A stretch of DNA of 64,000 bases from an uncultured Ruminococcus sp. (GTDB lineage Bacteria; Bacillota; Clostridia; Oscillospirales; Ruminococcaceae), in assembly GCA_902776945.1 (NCBI GenBank), contig CACYSH010000019.1, positions 1 to 64,000 of the forward strand. Reading direction: 5' to 3'. Positions 34,529 through 43,756 of the stretch are shown one piece after another; position 1 is the first letter of the stretch; the number at the start of each line of letters is the position of its first letter. The position numbers were made by a program, and so were the translations under genes. The notes below the pieces were generated by a model. The model saw nothing but the letters and a program-made list of their open reading frames with translations, did not search any database and was not told where the DNA came from.

Positions 34529-34579
34529 ATATCATGGGTTAAAATACGGACACAAAGCAGATTTAAGGGAGGGAGCGCA

Positions 34580-35086
34580 TTGCGTATATTAGGGATAGAC
34601 CCCGGCTATGCCATAGTCGGCTACGGACTGCTCGATTACGACGGCAGCGCTTTCAAGGTCGTCGGCTTCGGCGCGATCACTACCGCCGCCGATCTTCCCT
34701 TTGACCGCCGCTTAATGGCTGTCTACGACGATATGCGCGTGCTTATCCAGACCTATCACCCCGACGAAATGAGCATAGAAAAGCTCTTTTTCAATACAAA
34801 TCAGAAAACAGGCATAGACGTTGCACAGGCTCGCGGGGTAACTCTCCTCGCGGCGGCTAAGGCGGGTATGCCGATATATGAATATACTCCTTTGCAGGTA
34901 AAAAGTTCCATAACAGGCTACGGCAGAGCCGAAAAACAACAGGTGCAGGAAATGACCCGCACAATCCTCCGCTTAAAGGAAGTACCCAAGCCCGACGACA
35001 CCGCCGACGCGGTGGCTCTCGCCATAACCCACGCTTACTCGCTCGGCACAAGACAGATTCTTGCAAAGGTGGTGAACAGACGGTGA
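34580..35086 (+). CDS. ruvC: Holliday junction endonuclease RuvC
   Basis: Resolves Holliday junctions by paired nicks in the RuvABC machine. The 168 residues start at a TTG six bases after GGGAGGG; longer versions would use starts with no ribosome site and exceed the family length. Catalytic acidic residues are in place: Asp7 (GIDPGY), Glu near 68 (SIEKLFF) and the Asp pair in PDDTADAVALA near 140. The GTG of the next gene overlaps its stop codon (GTGA). Confidence 0.96.
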   Translation: MRILGIDPGYAIVGYGLLDYDGSAFKVVGFGAITTAADLPFDRRLMAVYDDMRVLIQTYHPDEMSIEKLFFNTNQKTGIDVAQARGVTLLAAAKAGMPIYEYTPLQVKSSITGYGRAEKQQVQEMTRTILRLKEVPKPDDTADAVALAITHAYSLGTRQILAKVVNRR

Positions 35087-36003
35087 AATCCGCAAAAAGC
35101 ATCGTTTTTCTGCATCTCGGGGTCATATTGCTTTTCGGGATATTTATTGCCGTCGGCACCCGCTTTGACCGCGATATTTCGGAAACGCTCTATCTGCCGC
35201 TAAATACGCCCGTGCTGATCCTTACCACTATCGGGCAGTATGTACCGTTCGGGGCGTTCAACTTCTTTGACGGCGTGCTTTTCGGGCAGGTTTCCTCATA
35301 CGGCGGCTTTTCGAAAAAGAAAAAGACCGCTCTGCTTGTGTTCATCGCTTATTTGTCGGTTTCGACAGGGGCGATAGGCACGGGCGCAGTTACTCACGAG
35401 GAATGTTTGTTCGCATTCCCCGCGATAGAACAGCTGCCGAGACTGCTGACATATTCGCTGGTATTCGTAATTTCAATGCTGCCGCCGTTCTTTGCGGGGA
35501 TAACCTGCGGCAAGGGCGGCTATGATAAAAAGCTGACGGGGCGGCTTATCCGCGTGCTGGTCTTTATGACAGCGGTGGCTTATCTGTGCGGCTTATTAAA
35601 GAGCTTTTTTTCCCGCCCGAGATACCGCACCACGCTCACAATAACCGAATTTCTGCCCTGGTACAAGGCTTACGACCCCGACATGACGGCAAAGCTAAAA
35701 TCCGAGATATTCGGCACGACCAAAAACGCCTTTGAATCCTTCCCGAGCGGTCACGCGCTTATGAACATTGCGGCGGTCTCGTTTTTTCCCGCGTTCGCGT
35801 GGGTGTTCCCGAGACTTAAAGAGCATCGCGTGGCGCTTTTCTTCGCGGGGCTTGTTTATGGGTTGATAATCATGCTCACGAGGATAATTCTCGGGGCGCA
35901 TTTCTTGACAGACGTTTCGTTCGGAGCGCTTATCGCTGCTGTAATGAGCCTTATATATCAGCTTTTTGAGCATCACAAGGAGAAATCATACAATGACGCT
36001 TGA
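35083..36003 (+). CDS. PAP2-family membrane phosphatase
   Basis: A 306-residue integral membrane phosphatase with about seven helices. The three PAP2 motifs are present: KSFFSRPRYR (about 180), FPSGHALMN (about 224) and TRIILGAHFLTD (about 265), with the catalytic His residues in the last two. The family hydrolyses lipid phosphates such as undecaprenyl-PP or phosphatidic acid. Its start overlaps ruvC and its end overlaps the acetyltransferase that follows, so it is firmly inside the ruv operon. Substrate unknown. Confidence 0.9.
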   Translation: MKSAKSIVFLHLGVILLFGIFIAVGTRFDRDISETLYLPLNTPVLILTTIGQYVPFGAFNFFDGVLFGQVSSYGGFSKKKKTALLVFIAYLSVSTGAIGTGAVTHEECLFAFPAIEQLPRLLTYSLVFVISMLPPFFAGITCGKGGYDKKLTGRLIRVLVFMTAVAYLCGLLKSFFSRPRYRTTLTITEFLPWYKAYDPDMTAKLKSEIFGTTKNAFESFPSGHALMNIAAVSFFPAFAWVFPRLKEHRVALFFAGLVYGLIIMLTRIILGAHFLTDVSFGALIAAVMSLIYQLFEHHKEKSYNDA

Positions 36004-36535
36004 AACAGAAAGACTTATCCTGCGCGAAATGACCCATGACGACTTCGACGCGCTTTATGCCGTGCTTGCCGACCGAGAGATAATGCGGCATTATCCCTAC
36101 GACTTTGACGAATCCCGTGTCCGCGCATGGATAGACCGCAATATCGAAAGATACCGCGTTTTCGGCTTCGGCTTGTGGGCGGTGTGCCTTAAAGAAACGG
36201 GCGAGATGATCGGCGACTGCGGGCTTACCATGCAGAACATCGGCGGCGTGATAAAGCCCGAGATAGGCTATCACATCAGGCGAGATATGCAGCGCAATGG
36301 CTACGCGAAAGAAGCCGCCCGCGCCGTCCGCGACCGGACTTTCGAAACGCTGCCGTTTGGCGTGATATTCTCATACATGAAATACACAAACGAGCCGTCG
36401 GCGAAAACGGCTGTTTCGTGGGGGTGCAGACAGGTCAACGAGTTTCCCGATGAGGAAAACGGCATAACAAAGGTCTTCGCCATTACCCGCGAGGAATGGG
36501 AAAATATAAAAATATCGGAGAAAAATAAACAATGA
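35993..36535 (+). CDS. GNAT-family N-acetyltransferase
   Basis: A 180-residue acetyltransferase of the RimJ/RimL (Acetyltransf_3) type: opening LETERLILREMTHDD, then EIGYHIRRDMQRNGYAKEAARAV (acetyl-CoA loop) and FSYMKYTNEPSAKTAVSWG. The ATG has AAGGAG upstream, inside the PAP2 gene, with which it overlaps by 11 bp; its own stop overlaps the ruvA start. Substrate unknown. It is not a paralogue of close similarity to the 16442 or 40218 enzymes. Confidence 0.9.
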   Translation: MTLETERLILREMTHDDFDALYAVLADREIMRHYPYDFDESRVRAWIDRNIERYRVFGFGLWAVCLKETGEMIGDCGLTMQNIGGVIKPEIGYHIRRDMQRNGYAKEAARAVRDRTFETLPFGVIFSYMKYTNEPSAKTAVSWGCRQVNEFPDEENGITKVFAITREEWENIKISEKNKQ

Positions 36536-37131
36536 TATATTCATTAAACGGAAAACTTACTCACACAGAAGGGGAGCTTGCCGTTATCGAATGCGGCGGC
36601 GTGGGCTATGCCTGCAAGACGACGTTCAACACGCTGCAAAAGATAGCGGGCAAGGAAAACGTGTTCCTTTACACATACATGAGCGTGCGCGAGGACGCAA
36701 TGGAGCTGTTCGGCTTTGCGGAAAAGGAGGAGCTTAAATGCTTCAAGCTGCTTATTTCGGTGAGCGGCGTGGGTCCCAAAGCGGCGCTGTCCATACTTTC
36801 GGGAATGAACTCGCAGCAGTTCGCGCTGTGTGTGGCGACCTCCGACAGTAAGGCGCTTACAAAGATAAAGGGGATAGGCGCTAAGATCGCCCAGCGTATT
36901 ATTTTGGAACTTAAAGATAAGCTCGCGGGCGAGACTATCTCGGTTCGCGGTCAGACCGGTGCGGCGGCGGCTGTGAATGTTGCGGGGGCGAATATCAGCG
37001 AGGCAGTCACAGCGCTGGAAGTGTTAGGATATACCGAAGGCGAAGCGCTTTCGGTGCTTGGAAAATTAGACCCGGCTCTCTCAGTAGAGGAGCTTATAAA
37101 GAAAGCGCTTATAGGATTAGCAAAGTTTTAA
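36532..37131 (+). CDS. ruvA: Holliday junction branch migration protein RuvA
   Basis: Tetrameric junction-binding protein that loads the RuvB motors. The 199 residues open with MIYSLNGKLTH, carry the helix-hairpin-helix ISVSGVGPKAALSILSG (about 78-95) and IKGIGAKIAQRIILELKDKL (about 113-132), and end in the RuvB-binding domain III. ATG overlaps the stop of the acetyltransferase. It is separated from ruvB by repeats and a hydrolase gene, which is unusual. Confidence 0.97.
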   Translation: MIYSLNGKLTHTEGELAVIECGGVGYACKTTFNTLQKIAGKENVFLYTYMSVREDAMELFGFAEKEELKCFKLLISVSGVGPKAALSILSGMNSQQFALCVATSDSKALTKIKGIGAKIAQRIILELKDKLAGETISVRGQTGAAAAVNVAGANISEAVTALEVLGYTEGEALSVLGKLDPALSVEELIKKALIGLAKF

Positions 37132-37139
37132 AAAAACGC

Positions 37140-37425
37140 AAAACAAAGGCATATCAAAAGTCTTAGGAAGGGTTTCCCCCACAAAAGCCGATGGCTTTCG
37201 CAAACTAACGGTAGAACGCAAATAGAATAGCTCAAAAATAAAATCGGCAATTTCAAGAAAAATGAACAAAAACGCAGAATTGAATAGCTCTGCAAAATTG
37301 AGCGGAAACAAGCAAATTGCCGATTTTATATTTGCGAAAGAGCGGAGCGATTTTCGCAAATCAATTGCGCGAGGTCATGGATTTTTCGCACAGACGCGCA
37401 ATGCACGCCCCTACAATAAAATTCT
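37140..37425 (+). repeat. R1-R2-R3 composite repeat block
   Basis: R1 core TCAAAAGTCTTAGGAAGGG at 37155, R2 with arms AAAATAAAATCGGCAATTT (37235-37253) and AAATTGCCGATTTTATA (37314-37330), the TTTGCGAAAGAGCGGAGCG hairpin at 37331-37360, then R3 (CGCAATGCACGCCCCTACA) at 37398-37416. It begins 9 bp after ruvA and occupies nearly the whole gap to the next gene. Confidence 0.8.
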
Positions 37426-37463
37426 GAAAAAAATATCGTTTTCCGAACAAAAGGAACCCGACA

Positions 37464-38549
37464 ATGAAAAAGAAATCAAAACCGATGAAAATAATCATAA
37501 TAGTGCTGATAATCCTGCTTGTGCTGAACATCGCCGATTTCATAGCTTCGGTGATAATTTACAATCATAATTTCGATCATCGTTTCGAAACGACCGAGCC
37601 TGTCAGCCATATCGAAGAATTTGCCGAGCTTGCCGCCACAAAATACACCTTCTCCTCCGACAAGGGACAGCAGCTCACGGGCTATATGTACCGCTATCCC
37701 GAACTGAACGAGCATGAACGCCCGCACGGGATAGTCATTATAGCGCACGGCTTCGGCTGCGGCGGTCATAATACTTATATGAGCGTTGCCGATCATTTCG
37801 CAGGCAAAAATTACCTCGTGTTCGCCTACGACGCGACCGCCTGCGACGAAAGCGAGGGCGACGGCGTGGGAGGTCTGCCGCAGGGCGTTATAGATCTCAA
37901 TGCGGCGATAGAGCTTGTCGAAAACGAATACCCCGAATTTCCCGTTATGCTTTGGGGTCACAGCTGGGGCGGGTACAGCATTATGAGCGTGCTGAAATAT
38001 CACCCCGAGATCAAAGCCGCCGCCGAATGCTCGGGCTTTGTGAACGCTTCGGATATGTTCGAGATAGAGGGCAAAAATCAGGCAGGCTATGCCATTTACG
38101 CCATGCTGCCATACATCAAGCTGTATGACAGGCTGAAATTCGGCAAATACGCGAAATACGGCGCTTTTGACGGCTTATCGGCAAGCAATACAGCTGTTAT
38201 GGTTATTCACAGCGCCGACGATGACACCGTTCCTATCGAATACGGCTATGACAAGATATACGAGCAATACGCCGACGACCCGCGCTTTGAGTTCGTCCGC
38301 TTTGACGACAGGGGACATAATAACGTCTTTGTGGATAAGGATAAGCTCGCCGCATTGAACGACGATTTCAGAGACTGGATAAATTCACAGGGCTACGACC
38401 CCGAAGCTGCCGAGAACCGCGAACACTATTTGAGCGACAGAACGGAATATTATAAAACGGTCTTAGACCGCGAAAAATGGAACGACCGACTGAATTTCGA
38501 GCTTTTGGACAGCATTATAGAATTTTATGAAAAACACCTCACCGACTGA
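37464..38549 (+). CDS. Membrane-anchored alpha/beta hydrolase
   Basis: A 361-residue serine hydrolase. Residues 8-28 form a transmembrane helix or uncleaved signal ([23 protein letters not shown]), so the catalytic part should lie outside. Features: [16 protein letters not shown] (oxyanion hole, about 91-106), nucleophile Ser in [11 protein letters not shown] (about 171), an acid in HSADDDTVP and a His in FDDRGHNNV. This is the pattern of serine aminopeptidase/monoacylglycerol lipase-like enzymes. AAAGGA precedes the ATG. Substrate not known. Confidence 0.9.
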   Translation: MKKKSKPMKIIIIVLIILLVLNIADFIASVIIYNHNFDHRFETTEPVSHIEEFAELAATKYTFSSDKGQQLTGYMYRYPELNEHERPHGIVIIAHGFGCGGHNTYMSVADHFAGKNYLVFAYDATACDESEGDGVGGLPQGVIDLNAAIELVENEYPEFPVMLWGHSWGGYSIMSVLKYHPEIKAAAECSGFVNASDMFEIEGKNQAGYAIYAMLPYIKLYDRLKFGKYAKYGAFDGLSASNTAVMVIHSADDDTVPIEYGYDKIYEQYADDPRFEFVRFDDRGHNNVFVDKDKLAALNDDFRDWINSQGYDPEAAENREHYLSDRTEYYKTVLDREKWNDRLNFELLDSIIEFYEKHLTD

Positions 38550-38563
38550 TTTGGAGAATTTTA

Positions 38564-39601
38564 ATGATAGAAAAAAGTGATATAGAATTTGAGCGCCTTG
38601 TTTCGCCAGTCGAACAGCCGCCCGACACGACGGACGATTTTGACGTAACAGTCCGCCCGAAAACCCTTGCGGAATACATCGGGCAGGAGAGCGTAAAGGA
38701 AAATATCAAGGTCTGCATAGACGCGGCAAAACAGCGCGGCGACGCGCTCGACCATGTGCTGCTGTACGGTCCTCCCGGACTTGGCAAGACCACTCTTTCA
38801 AAGATAATCGCGCATGAAATGGGCGTGGACATTCGCGAAACGTCGGGACCCGCGATAGAAAAGCCCGGCGACCTCGCGGCGATACTTACCAATCTGAAAA
38901 AGGGCGATGTGCTTTTCATCGACGAGATACACCGCCTTTCGCGGCAAGTCGAGGAAATACTTTACCCCGCGTTGGAAGATTACGCCCTTGACATAATCAT
39001 GGGAAAGGGTCCCGCCGCACGCTCGATAAGGATAGAACTGGAAAAATTTACGCTTGTCGGCGCTACCACCCGTTCGGGACAGCTTTCTGCGCCGCTACGC
39101 GACCGTTTCGGCATAATCGAGCGGCTTGAACTTTACAAACCCGAACAGCTGACGAGCATTATTCTTCGCTCGGCGGTGATACTGGGCGTTCCCTGCGACC
39201 GCGAGGGCGCTATGGAGCTTGCTTCGCGTTCGAGAGGCACCCCGCGAATCGCAAACAGACTTCTCCGCCGCGCCCGCGATTACGCGCAGGTCGTCGGCGA
39301 GGGCAAGGTGACTAAGGAGATCGCCGACTTCACGCTTAACAAGCTGTCTATTGACAAACTGGGGCTTGACAAGCTCGACCGCCGAATGCTCAAAATGATA
39401 ATCGAGGGCTACGGCGGAGGACCCGTCGGATTGCAGACCCTTGCTTCGGCAATTGGCGAGGAAGCCGTGACCTTAGAGGACGTTTGCGAACCGTATCTTA
39501 TGCAGCTGGGATTTATCGCCAAGACCCCTCGCGGACGTATGGCAACGCAGCTTGCCTACGACCATTTAGGCATACTGAAAGACGGACAGGTTCACTTCTG
39601 A
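38564..39601 (+). CDS. ruvB: Holliday junction branch migration helicase RuvB
   Basis: AAA+ motor that drives branch migration with RuvA. The 345 residues show [11 protein letters not shown], Walker [11 protein letters not shown] (about 64-73), Walker [11 protein letters not shown] (about 110-119), sensor [21 protein letters not shown] and the C-terminal winged helix [23 protein letters not shown] lies before the ATG. The next gene starts directly after its stop codon (TGAATG). Confidence 0.98.
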   Translation: MIEKSDIEFERLVSPVEQPPDTTDDFDVTVRPKTLAEYIGQESVKENIKVCIDAAKQRGDALDHVLLYGPPGLGKTTLSKIIAHEMGVDIRETSGPAIEKPGDLAAILTNLKKGDVLFIDEIHRLSRQVEEILYPALEDYALDIIMGKGPAARSIRIELEKFTLVGATTRSGQLSAPLRDRFGIIERLELYKPEQLTSIILRSAVILGVPCDREGAMELASRSRGTPRIANRLLRRARDYAQVVGEGKVTKEIADFTLNKLSIDKLGLDKLDRRMLKMIIEGYGGGPVGLQTLASAIGEEAVTLEDVCEPYLMQLGFIAKTPRGRMATQLAYDHLGILKDGQVHF

Positions 39602-40243
39602 ATGTCAAAGTCAAACAGCAGCCTTTTGTACCGATTTTTGGTAGGCTCCGGCAGGGACGATGAAACGCTGAAACAGCAGACCGACCACATACATAAGATA
39701 TTATCCGTTATAGCATGGGGATTGCTTATCGTCAGCCTGACGCGGACGGCGCTTGTGTTCCGCTCGCTGCCCGAACAAATGGGGATTCACTTTCTCGGCA
39801 TGAAGTGGCTGACGGAAGATAAGGGAATCGCCGAGAGATTCGCTGTTTTACTGCACGGCTATCAGGAGCTTGACGTTACGGCGACAAAGTGGCTCGTCTT
39901 CTACCCGCACGGCATAACGCTTGCGGCACTTGCGGCAAACAGGCTTTTCGTGCATATCGCAGGAAAAGTCAGGACGAACGAAAAGCTCGGCGAAAGCCGC
40001 AGTTTCAAGCTGCGTTTGGCGCTTATGCTGACCCTTGACATCGCGTGTCTTGATGTGAGCATATATTTCTGCGCGGTGTGGACGGAGCTTATTCTGCGGC
40101 AAATGCCGTTAAGGGCGCTTGTCACTTTTGCGTATGCTTATATTATCCTGATGGCGTTTTTAGAGCTTATAATGTTCGCTGTCATGCTTCGGCGCGGCGG
40201 CAAGCAGGAGGATATTAATGGAAATAATACCGGTAACAGCTGA
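39602..40243 (+). CDS. Hypothetical four-helix membrane protein
   Basis: A 213-residue protein with four predicted membrane helices (about 30-50, 98-115, 133-155, 163-188). The segment LPEQMGIHFLGMKW after the first helix recalls DUF1648-type proteins, but the match is weak. It starts on the base after ruvB and overlaps the following acetyltransferase by 26 bp, so translation of the three genes is probably coupled. Function unknown. Confidence 0.75.
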   Translation: MSKSNSSLLYRFLVGSGRDDETLKQQTDHIHKILSVIAWGLLIVSLTRTALVFRSLPEQMGIHFLGMKWLTEDKGIAERFAVLLHGYQELDVTATKWLVFYPHGITLAALAANRLFVHIAGKVRTNEKLGESRSFKLRLALMLTLDIACLDVSIYFCAVWTELILRQMPLRALVTFAYAYIILMAFLELIMFAVMLRRGGKQEDINGNNTGNS

Positions 40244-40691
40244 AAACGCGGCGGATTTCGGCGGGGTGATATATCGTTCGTGGGGCGAGACCTACCGCGG
40301 ACTTATCCCCGACGAGGTGCTTGACGGACGTTCAGCCGACAGCTGGACGGAGAGAGCGAAAATTTCTCCCGAGGGAAAATTCATCGCTTATGTCGGAGAT
40401 GAATCCGCGGGTGCGATAGGTATACTCCCGCAGGCGAGAGAATTTTGCACTCACGGCGACAGCGGCGAGATAGTGGCGCTGTATGTGCTGAAAAAGTTCC
40501 AACGGCGGGGAATTGGTAAGGCTTTACTCAATGCGGCGGCGGAAATCATCGGGCAGAACGGTATAACGCTTTTCGTGCTGAAAGGTAACGGAAACGCCAT
40601 AAATTTTTACAAGAAAATGGGCTTTGAGTTCACGGGGAAAGTCTACGAAGAGGGCTGTTTCACGGAGCTTGAAATGTATAAAGTTAATTAA
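40218..40691 (+). CDS. GNAT-family N-acetyltransferase
   Basis: A 157-residue single-domain acetyltransferase (Acetyltransf_1 type). SGEIVALYVLKKFQRRGIGKALLNAAAE (about 86-113) is the acetyl-CoA binding strand and P-loop; LFVLKGNGNAINFYKKMGFEFTGK is the usual end. GCAGGAGG lies before the ATG inside the preceding gene. It sits 31 bp ahead of glmM. Substrate unknown. Confidence 0.9.
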   Translation: MEIIPVTAENAADFGGVIYRSWGETYRGLIPDEVLDGRSADSWTERAKISPEGKFIAYVGDESAGAIGILPQAREFCTHGDSGEIVALYVLKKFQRRGIGKALLNAAAEIIGQNGITLFVLKGNGNAINFYKKMGFEFTGKVYEEGCFTELEMYKVN

Positions 40692-40722
40692 TTTATTGTT
40701 ATGTTTAAGGAGAGAAATTACT

Positions 40723-42066
40723 ATGGGAAGATTATTCGGAACTGACGGAGCGCGAGGAGTGGCTATCACCGAGCTTACCTGCGAAAAGGCTATGAACATA
40801 GGGCGGGCTGCCGCTATGGTGCTTGCAAAAGAGGGCGGTCACAAGCCGAAAATAATCATCGGCAAAGACACCCGCATTTCGGGTGCGCCGCTTGAAGCCG
40901 CACTTGCGGCGGGTATCTGCTCAGTCGGCGCGGACGCTCATCTGCTGGGCGTGGTGCCTACTCCCGCAGTCGCTATGCTCGTTAAGAAGTACAACGCCGA
41001 CGCGGGCGTGATGATCTCTGCCTCGCACAATTCGGTAGAATTTAACGGCATAAAGCTGTTTTCGTCAACGGGCTTCAAGCTGCCCGATGCAGTAGAAAAC
41101 GAGATAGAAGCGCTTATCCTTGACACCCCCGAAAAGATCGAGCTTAAAGAAGGCGCGGAGGTCGGCAGGATCTACACCGTCGATACCGCCGCCGATGACT
41201 ACATAAACGCGATAAAATCCGCTGTCGAGGGCGACGTAAGCAAAATTAACGTCGTTATAGACTGCGCGAACGGCTCGGCTTCCGCAACCGCGCACCAGAT
41301 TTTCGAAGGGCTTGGCGCTAAGTGTACCTTTATCCACTGCGAACCCGACGGGCTGAACATCAACGACAAATGCGGCTCCACCCACATGGAGAGCTTACAG
41401 AAAAAGGTAATTGAGTGTGGCGCAGACCTGGGGCTTGCCTTTGACGGCGACGCTGACAGATGCCTTGCCGTTGACGAAAAGGGCGAGATCATCGACGGCG
41501 ACAAGCTGCTTGCTATTTTCTCGCAGTATCTGCGCGGTAAGGGCAAGCTCAATAACGATACCTGCGTTGTCACGGTCATGTCGAATATCGGCTTTTTCAA
41601 GTTTGCCGAAAGCGCGGGGATAAACGCAAAGACAACGGCTGTCGGCGACCGTTATGTGCTTGAAGAAATGCTTAAAGGCGGTTTCAGCATCGGCGGCGAG
41701 CAGTCGGGACATATCATCATGCTTGAATACGCCAACACGGGCGACGGCGAGCTGACAGGCGCTAAAATGCTTGAGATACTGGCGGCAACGGGCAAGAAGG
41801 CGAGCGAGCTGGCTTCCTGCATGGAGGTATTCCCGCAGGTGCTTGTGAATGTGCGTATCACTCCCGATAAGAAGGGCAAGTGGGACAAGGACGGCCATGT
41901 TACGGCGGCTATCGAGAATGTCAAGAAGAAACTCGGTTCGAATGGCAGGATACTTGTGCGCGAATCGGGTACGGAGCCGCTGGTGCGGGTAATGCTTGAA
42001 GGCAAGGACACCGCGCAGATAACGGAATATGCGAACGAAGTCGCAAGGCTTGTTGAGAAAATGTAA
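40723..42066 (+). CDS. glmM: Phosphoglucosamine mutase
   Basis: Converts glucosamine-6-phosphate to glucosamine-1-phosphate for peptidoglycan precursor synthesis. The 447 residues start RLFGTDGARG, carry the phospho-acceptor Ser101 in VMISASHNSVEFNG, the metal loop DGDADRC (about 240) and RESGTEPLVRVM at the end. AAGGAG precedes the ATG. Family-normal length. R1-R2-R3 repeat DNA follows about 23 bp past its stop. Confidence 0.97.
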   Translation: MGRLFGTDGARGVAITELTCEKAMNIGRAAAMVLAKEGGHKPKIIIGKDTRISGAPLEAALAAGICSVGADAHLLGVVPTPAVAMLVKKYNADAGVMISASHNSVEFNGIKLFSSTGFKLPDAVENEIEALILDTPEKIELKEGAEVGRIYTVDTAADDYINAIKSAVEGDVSKINVVIDCANGSASATAHQIFEGLGAKCTFIHCEPDGLNINDKCGSTHMESLQKKVIECGADLGLAFDGDADRCLAVDEKGEIIDGDKLLAIFSQYLRGKGKLNNDTCVVTVMSNIGFFKFAESAGINAKTTAVGDRYVLEEMLKGGFSIGGEQSGHIIMLEYANTGDGELTGAKMLEILAATGKKASELASCMEVFPQVLVNVRITPDKKGKWDKDGHVTAAIENVKKKLGSNGRILVRESGTEPLVRVMLEGKDTAQITEYANEVARLVEKM

Positions 42067-42084
42067 ATAAATTCATCGCAATTG

Positions 42085-42350
42085 AAGACAAACCAAAAGT
42101 CTTCCACCACAATCCGTACCTCACAAGTCTCATAAGAATTAGCAAGCAGCATTTCTGCCCAAAATAAAATCGGCAATTCAAAGAAAAGCCGACAAAAACG
42201 CAGAAGCAAATAGATCAGCAAGTCAGTACAAGAACAAGTAAATTGCCGATTTTCGCAAAGAATAGCGCGGGTCAGGCAGATTCTTCCCAACGGGGCAGGA
42301 TTTGCGGGCAGACGGGCGGAAACAAGTCCCGATCCTACAATAATTCGAGT
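42085..42350 (+). repeat. R1-R2-R3 composite repeat, shortened
   Basis: R1 core CAAACCAAAAGTCTT at 42090 (cut short), R2 arms AAAATAAAATCGGCAATT (42161-42178) and AATTGCCGATTTTCGC (42240-42255), then a diverged R3 part (ACAAGTCCCGATCCTACAA) near 42328. Same module order as after ruvA. Confidence 0.7.
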
Positions 42351-42390
42351 GGCATAAAACCCACAAAATAAATATGAAAAAGGATAATCA

Positions 42391-42693
42391 ATGAAAAGGA
42401 TAGATATGGAAAAAGATAATATAATCATCTTATACTCCGTGACCGTCGAAAGCACGGAGGAAGGCGGGGAAATTTGCTACATCACACGGCAGGGCGAAAA
42501 TATGTGCTTCGAAATGTCGATGTGTGAGTTTGAAAAGTGGCTTTTCTACCGTCACGGTATACATTCAAGAGCAAAAAAAGAAGGCGGCAAAGTGGGCTTT
42601 CTGATACGCGACATCACGCCGCCCGATAAGCTCACGGACATTATTAATGAATTTCTTAAAGAATTTATTGACAAGCTCGGAGAAACTGCATGA
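42391..42693 (+). CDS. Hypothetical protein
   Basis: A 100-residue soluble protein: a beta-rich start (DNIIILYSVTVESTEEGGEICYITRQG), a Trp/Tyr-containing middle (EFEKWLFYRHGI) and an acidic helical end. AAAGGA precedes the ATG; a second in-frame ATG five codons on is possible. Its stop overlaps the next gene by four bases (ATGA). No family recognised. Confidence 0.72.
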   Translation: MKRIDMEKDNIIILYSVTVESTEEGGEICYITRQGENMCFEMSMCEFEKWLFYRHGIHSRAKKEGGKVGFLIRDITPPDKLTDIINEFLKEFIDKLGETA

Positions 42694-43124
42694 TCTACAC
42701 AAAAATGACTATGACGGCAATAAACATAATGTTCGCGGCGCACAAGGAACAGCGCGACAAATCGGGTCTGCCTTACGTTTTTCACCCCTGGCACGTTGCC
42801 GAACAGATGACCGACGAGCTTTCATGCACGGCGGCGCTTCTGCACGACGTTATCGAGGACACCGACATCACCGCTGAATATCTTCTTGGCGAGGGTATCG
42901 CGCCCGAAGTCGTCGAGGCGGTAAAGCTGCTCACCCACGATAAGGGAACCGACTATCTCGATTATGTCAGAAAGCTAAAGCCGAACCCGATAGCCCGCGC
43001 AGTTAAGCTCGCCGACCTTCGCCACAACAGCGACCCGACGAGAACCATTCTCAACCCGACTGAACACGATATTCAAAGACACGAAAAATACAAAAAAGCT
43101 ATCGAAATACTGGAGAGCTTATGA
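42690..43124 (+). CDS. HD-domain hydrolase, small (p)ppGpp hydrolase-like
   Basis: A 144-residue single HD domain of the SpoT/MESH1 type, expected to hydrolyse (p)ppGpp or a related nucleotide with a Mn ion. Metal ligands are visible: His in PYVFHPWHVAEQM, His-Asp in AALLHDVIEDTDI and Asp in VKLADLRHNSD, all at the usual spacing. Small enzymes of this kind lack the synthetase and TGS/ACT parts of Rel. It is overlapped by genes on both sides, so it belongs to the run of small genes 42391-44363. Confidence 0.88.
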   Translation: MIYTKMTMTAINIMFAAHKEQRDKSGLPYVFHPWHVAEQMTDELSCTAALLHDVIEDTDITAEYLLGEGIAPEVVEAVKLLTHDKGTDYLDYVRKLKPNPIARAVKLADLRHNSDPTRTILNPTEHDIQRHEKYKKAIEILESL

Positions 43125-43756
43125 AAACTGCAATTATGGATTATTTCGTTCTGACCGCAGCGGTCGTTATGGCGGTTTGTACCGTTTGGGGAATCATCGG
43201 CACTGTGAGAACGCGCCGAAAGCTCCGCAGCGAGACCGAAAAAATAAAGCTGTCGCGGAATATGAAGTACGTTAAAACATCGCTTATCTGCAATATCATC
43301 TCGGCGGTGCTGTGCGCGATCGTCGTGGGGCTTGACGCTTATGATATTCACGAAATCAAAATCGGCGCTAAAGACAGCGATTATTCGGCATATTCGCAGA
43401 CGGAAACTCTTGAAGAATTTCACGGCAGACTGCTTGACAGCGCTGTAAGACATTTCAGAATATGGGCGCTGCTCGGCATTTGCTGGGCGATAAGCGCCGC
43501 ATTCCGCACAGACGAGCTTATCAACGGCAAATATGTGTATCTCACCGATAAGAACGTATACATAAGCGACAGGATTCTACCCGCCGAAAAATACCGTTAC
43601 ATAATAAACGACGAAACGCTGCTGCTTTATTACCGCAAACAAAAGATCCCGGCGGAATACACGGTCACAGAGGATAAGGAACTGCTTATCGCAACGCTTG
43701 AGGACAACTACACGCCGTATAGTAATGTCGAAGTGAAAGAGCAGAACAATGAGTGA
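43121..43756 (+). CDS. Membrane protein, paralogue of the next gene
   Basis: A 211-residue protein with three membrane helices (about 5-25, 50-70, 110-130) and a cytoplasmic C-terminal domain. The C-terminal stretch INGKYVYLTDKNVYISDRIL parallels VNGRCMYISDVGVYAAGRFI of the following gene, and both have a helix pair enclosing a long loop, so the two are tandem paralogues. ATGA overlaps join it to the HD hydrolase before and an 8-bp overlap to the paralogue after. No family recognised. Confidence 0.75.
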   Translation: MKTAIMDYFVLTAAVVMAVCTVWGIIGTVRTRRKLRSETEKIKLSRNMKYVKTSLICNIISAVLCAIVVGLDAYDIHEIKIGAKDSDYSAYSQTETLEEFHGRLLDSAVRHFRIWALLGICWAISAAFRTDELINGKYVYLTDKNVYISDRILPAEKYRYIINDETLLLYYRKQKIPAEYTVTEDKELLIATLEDNYTPYSNVEVKEQNNE

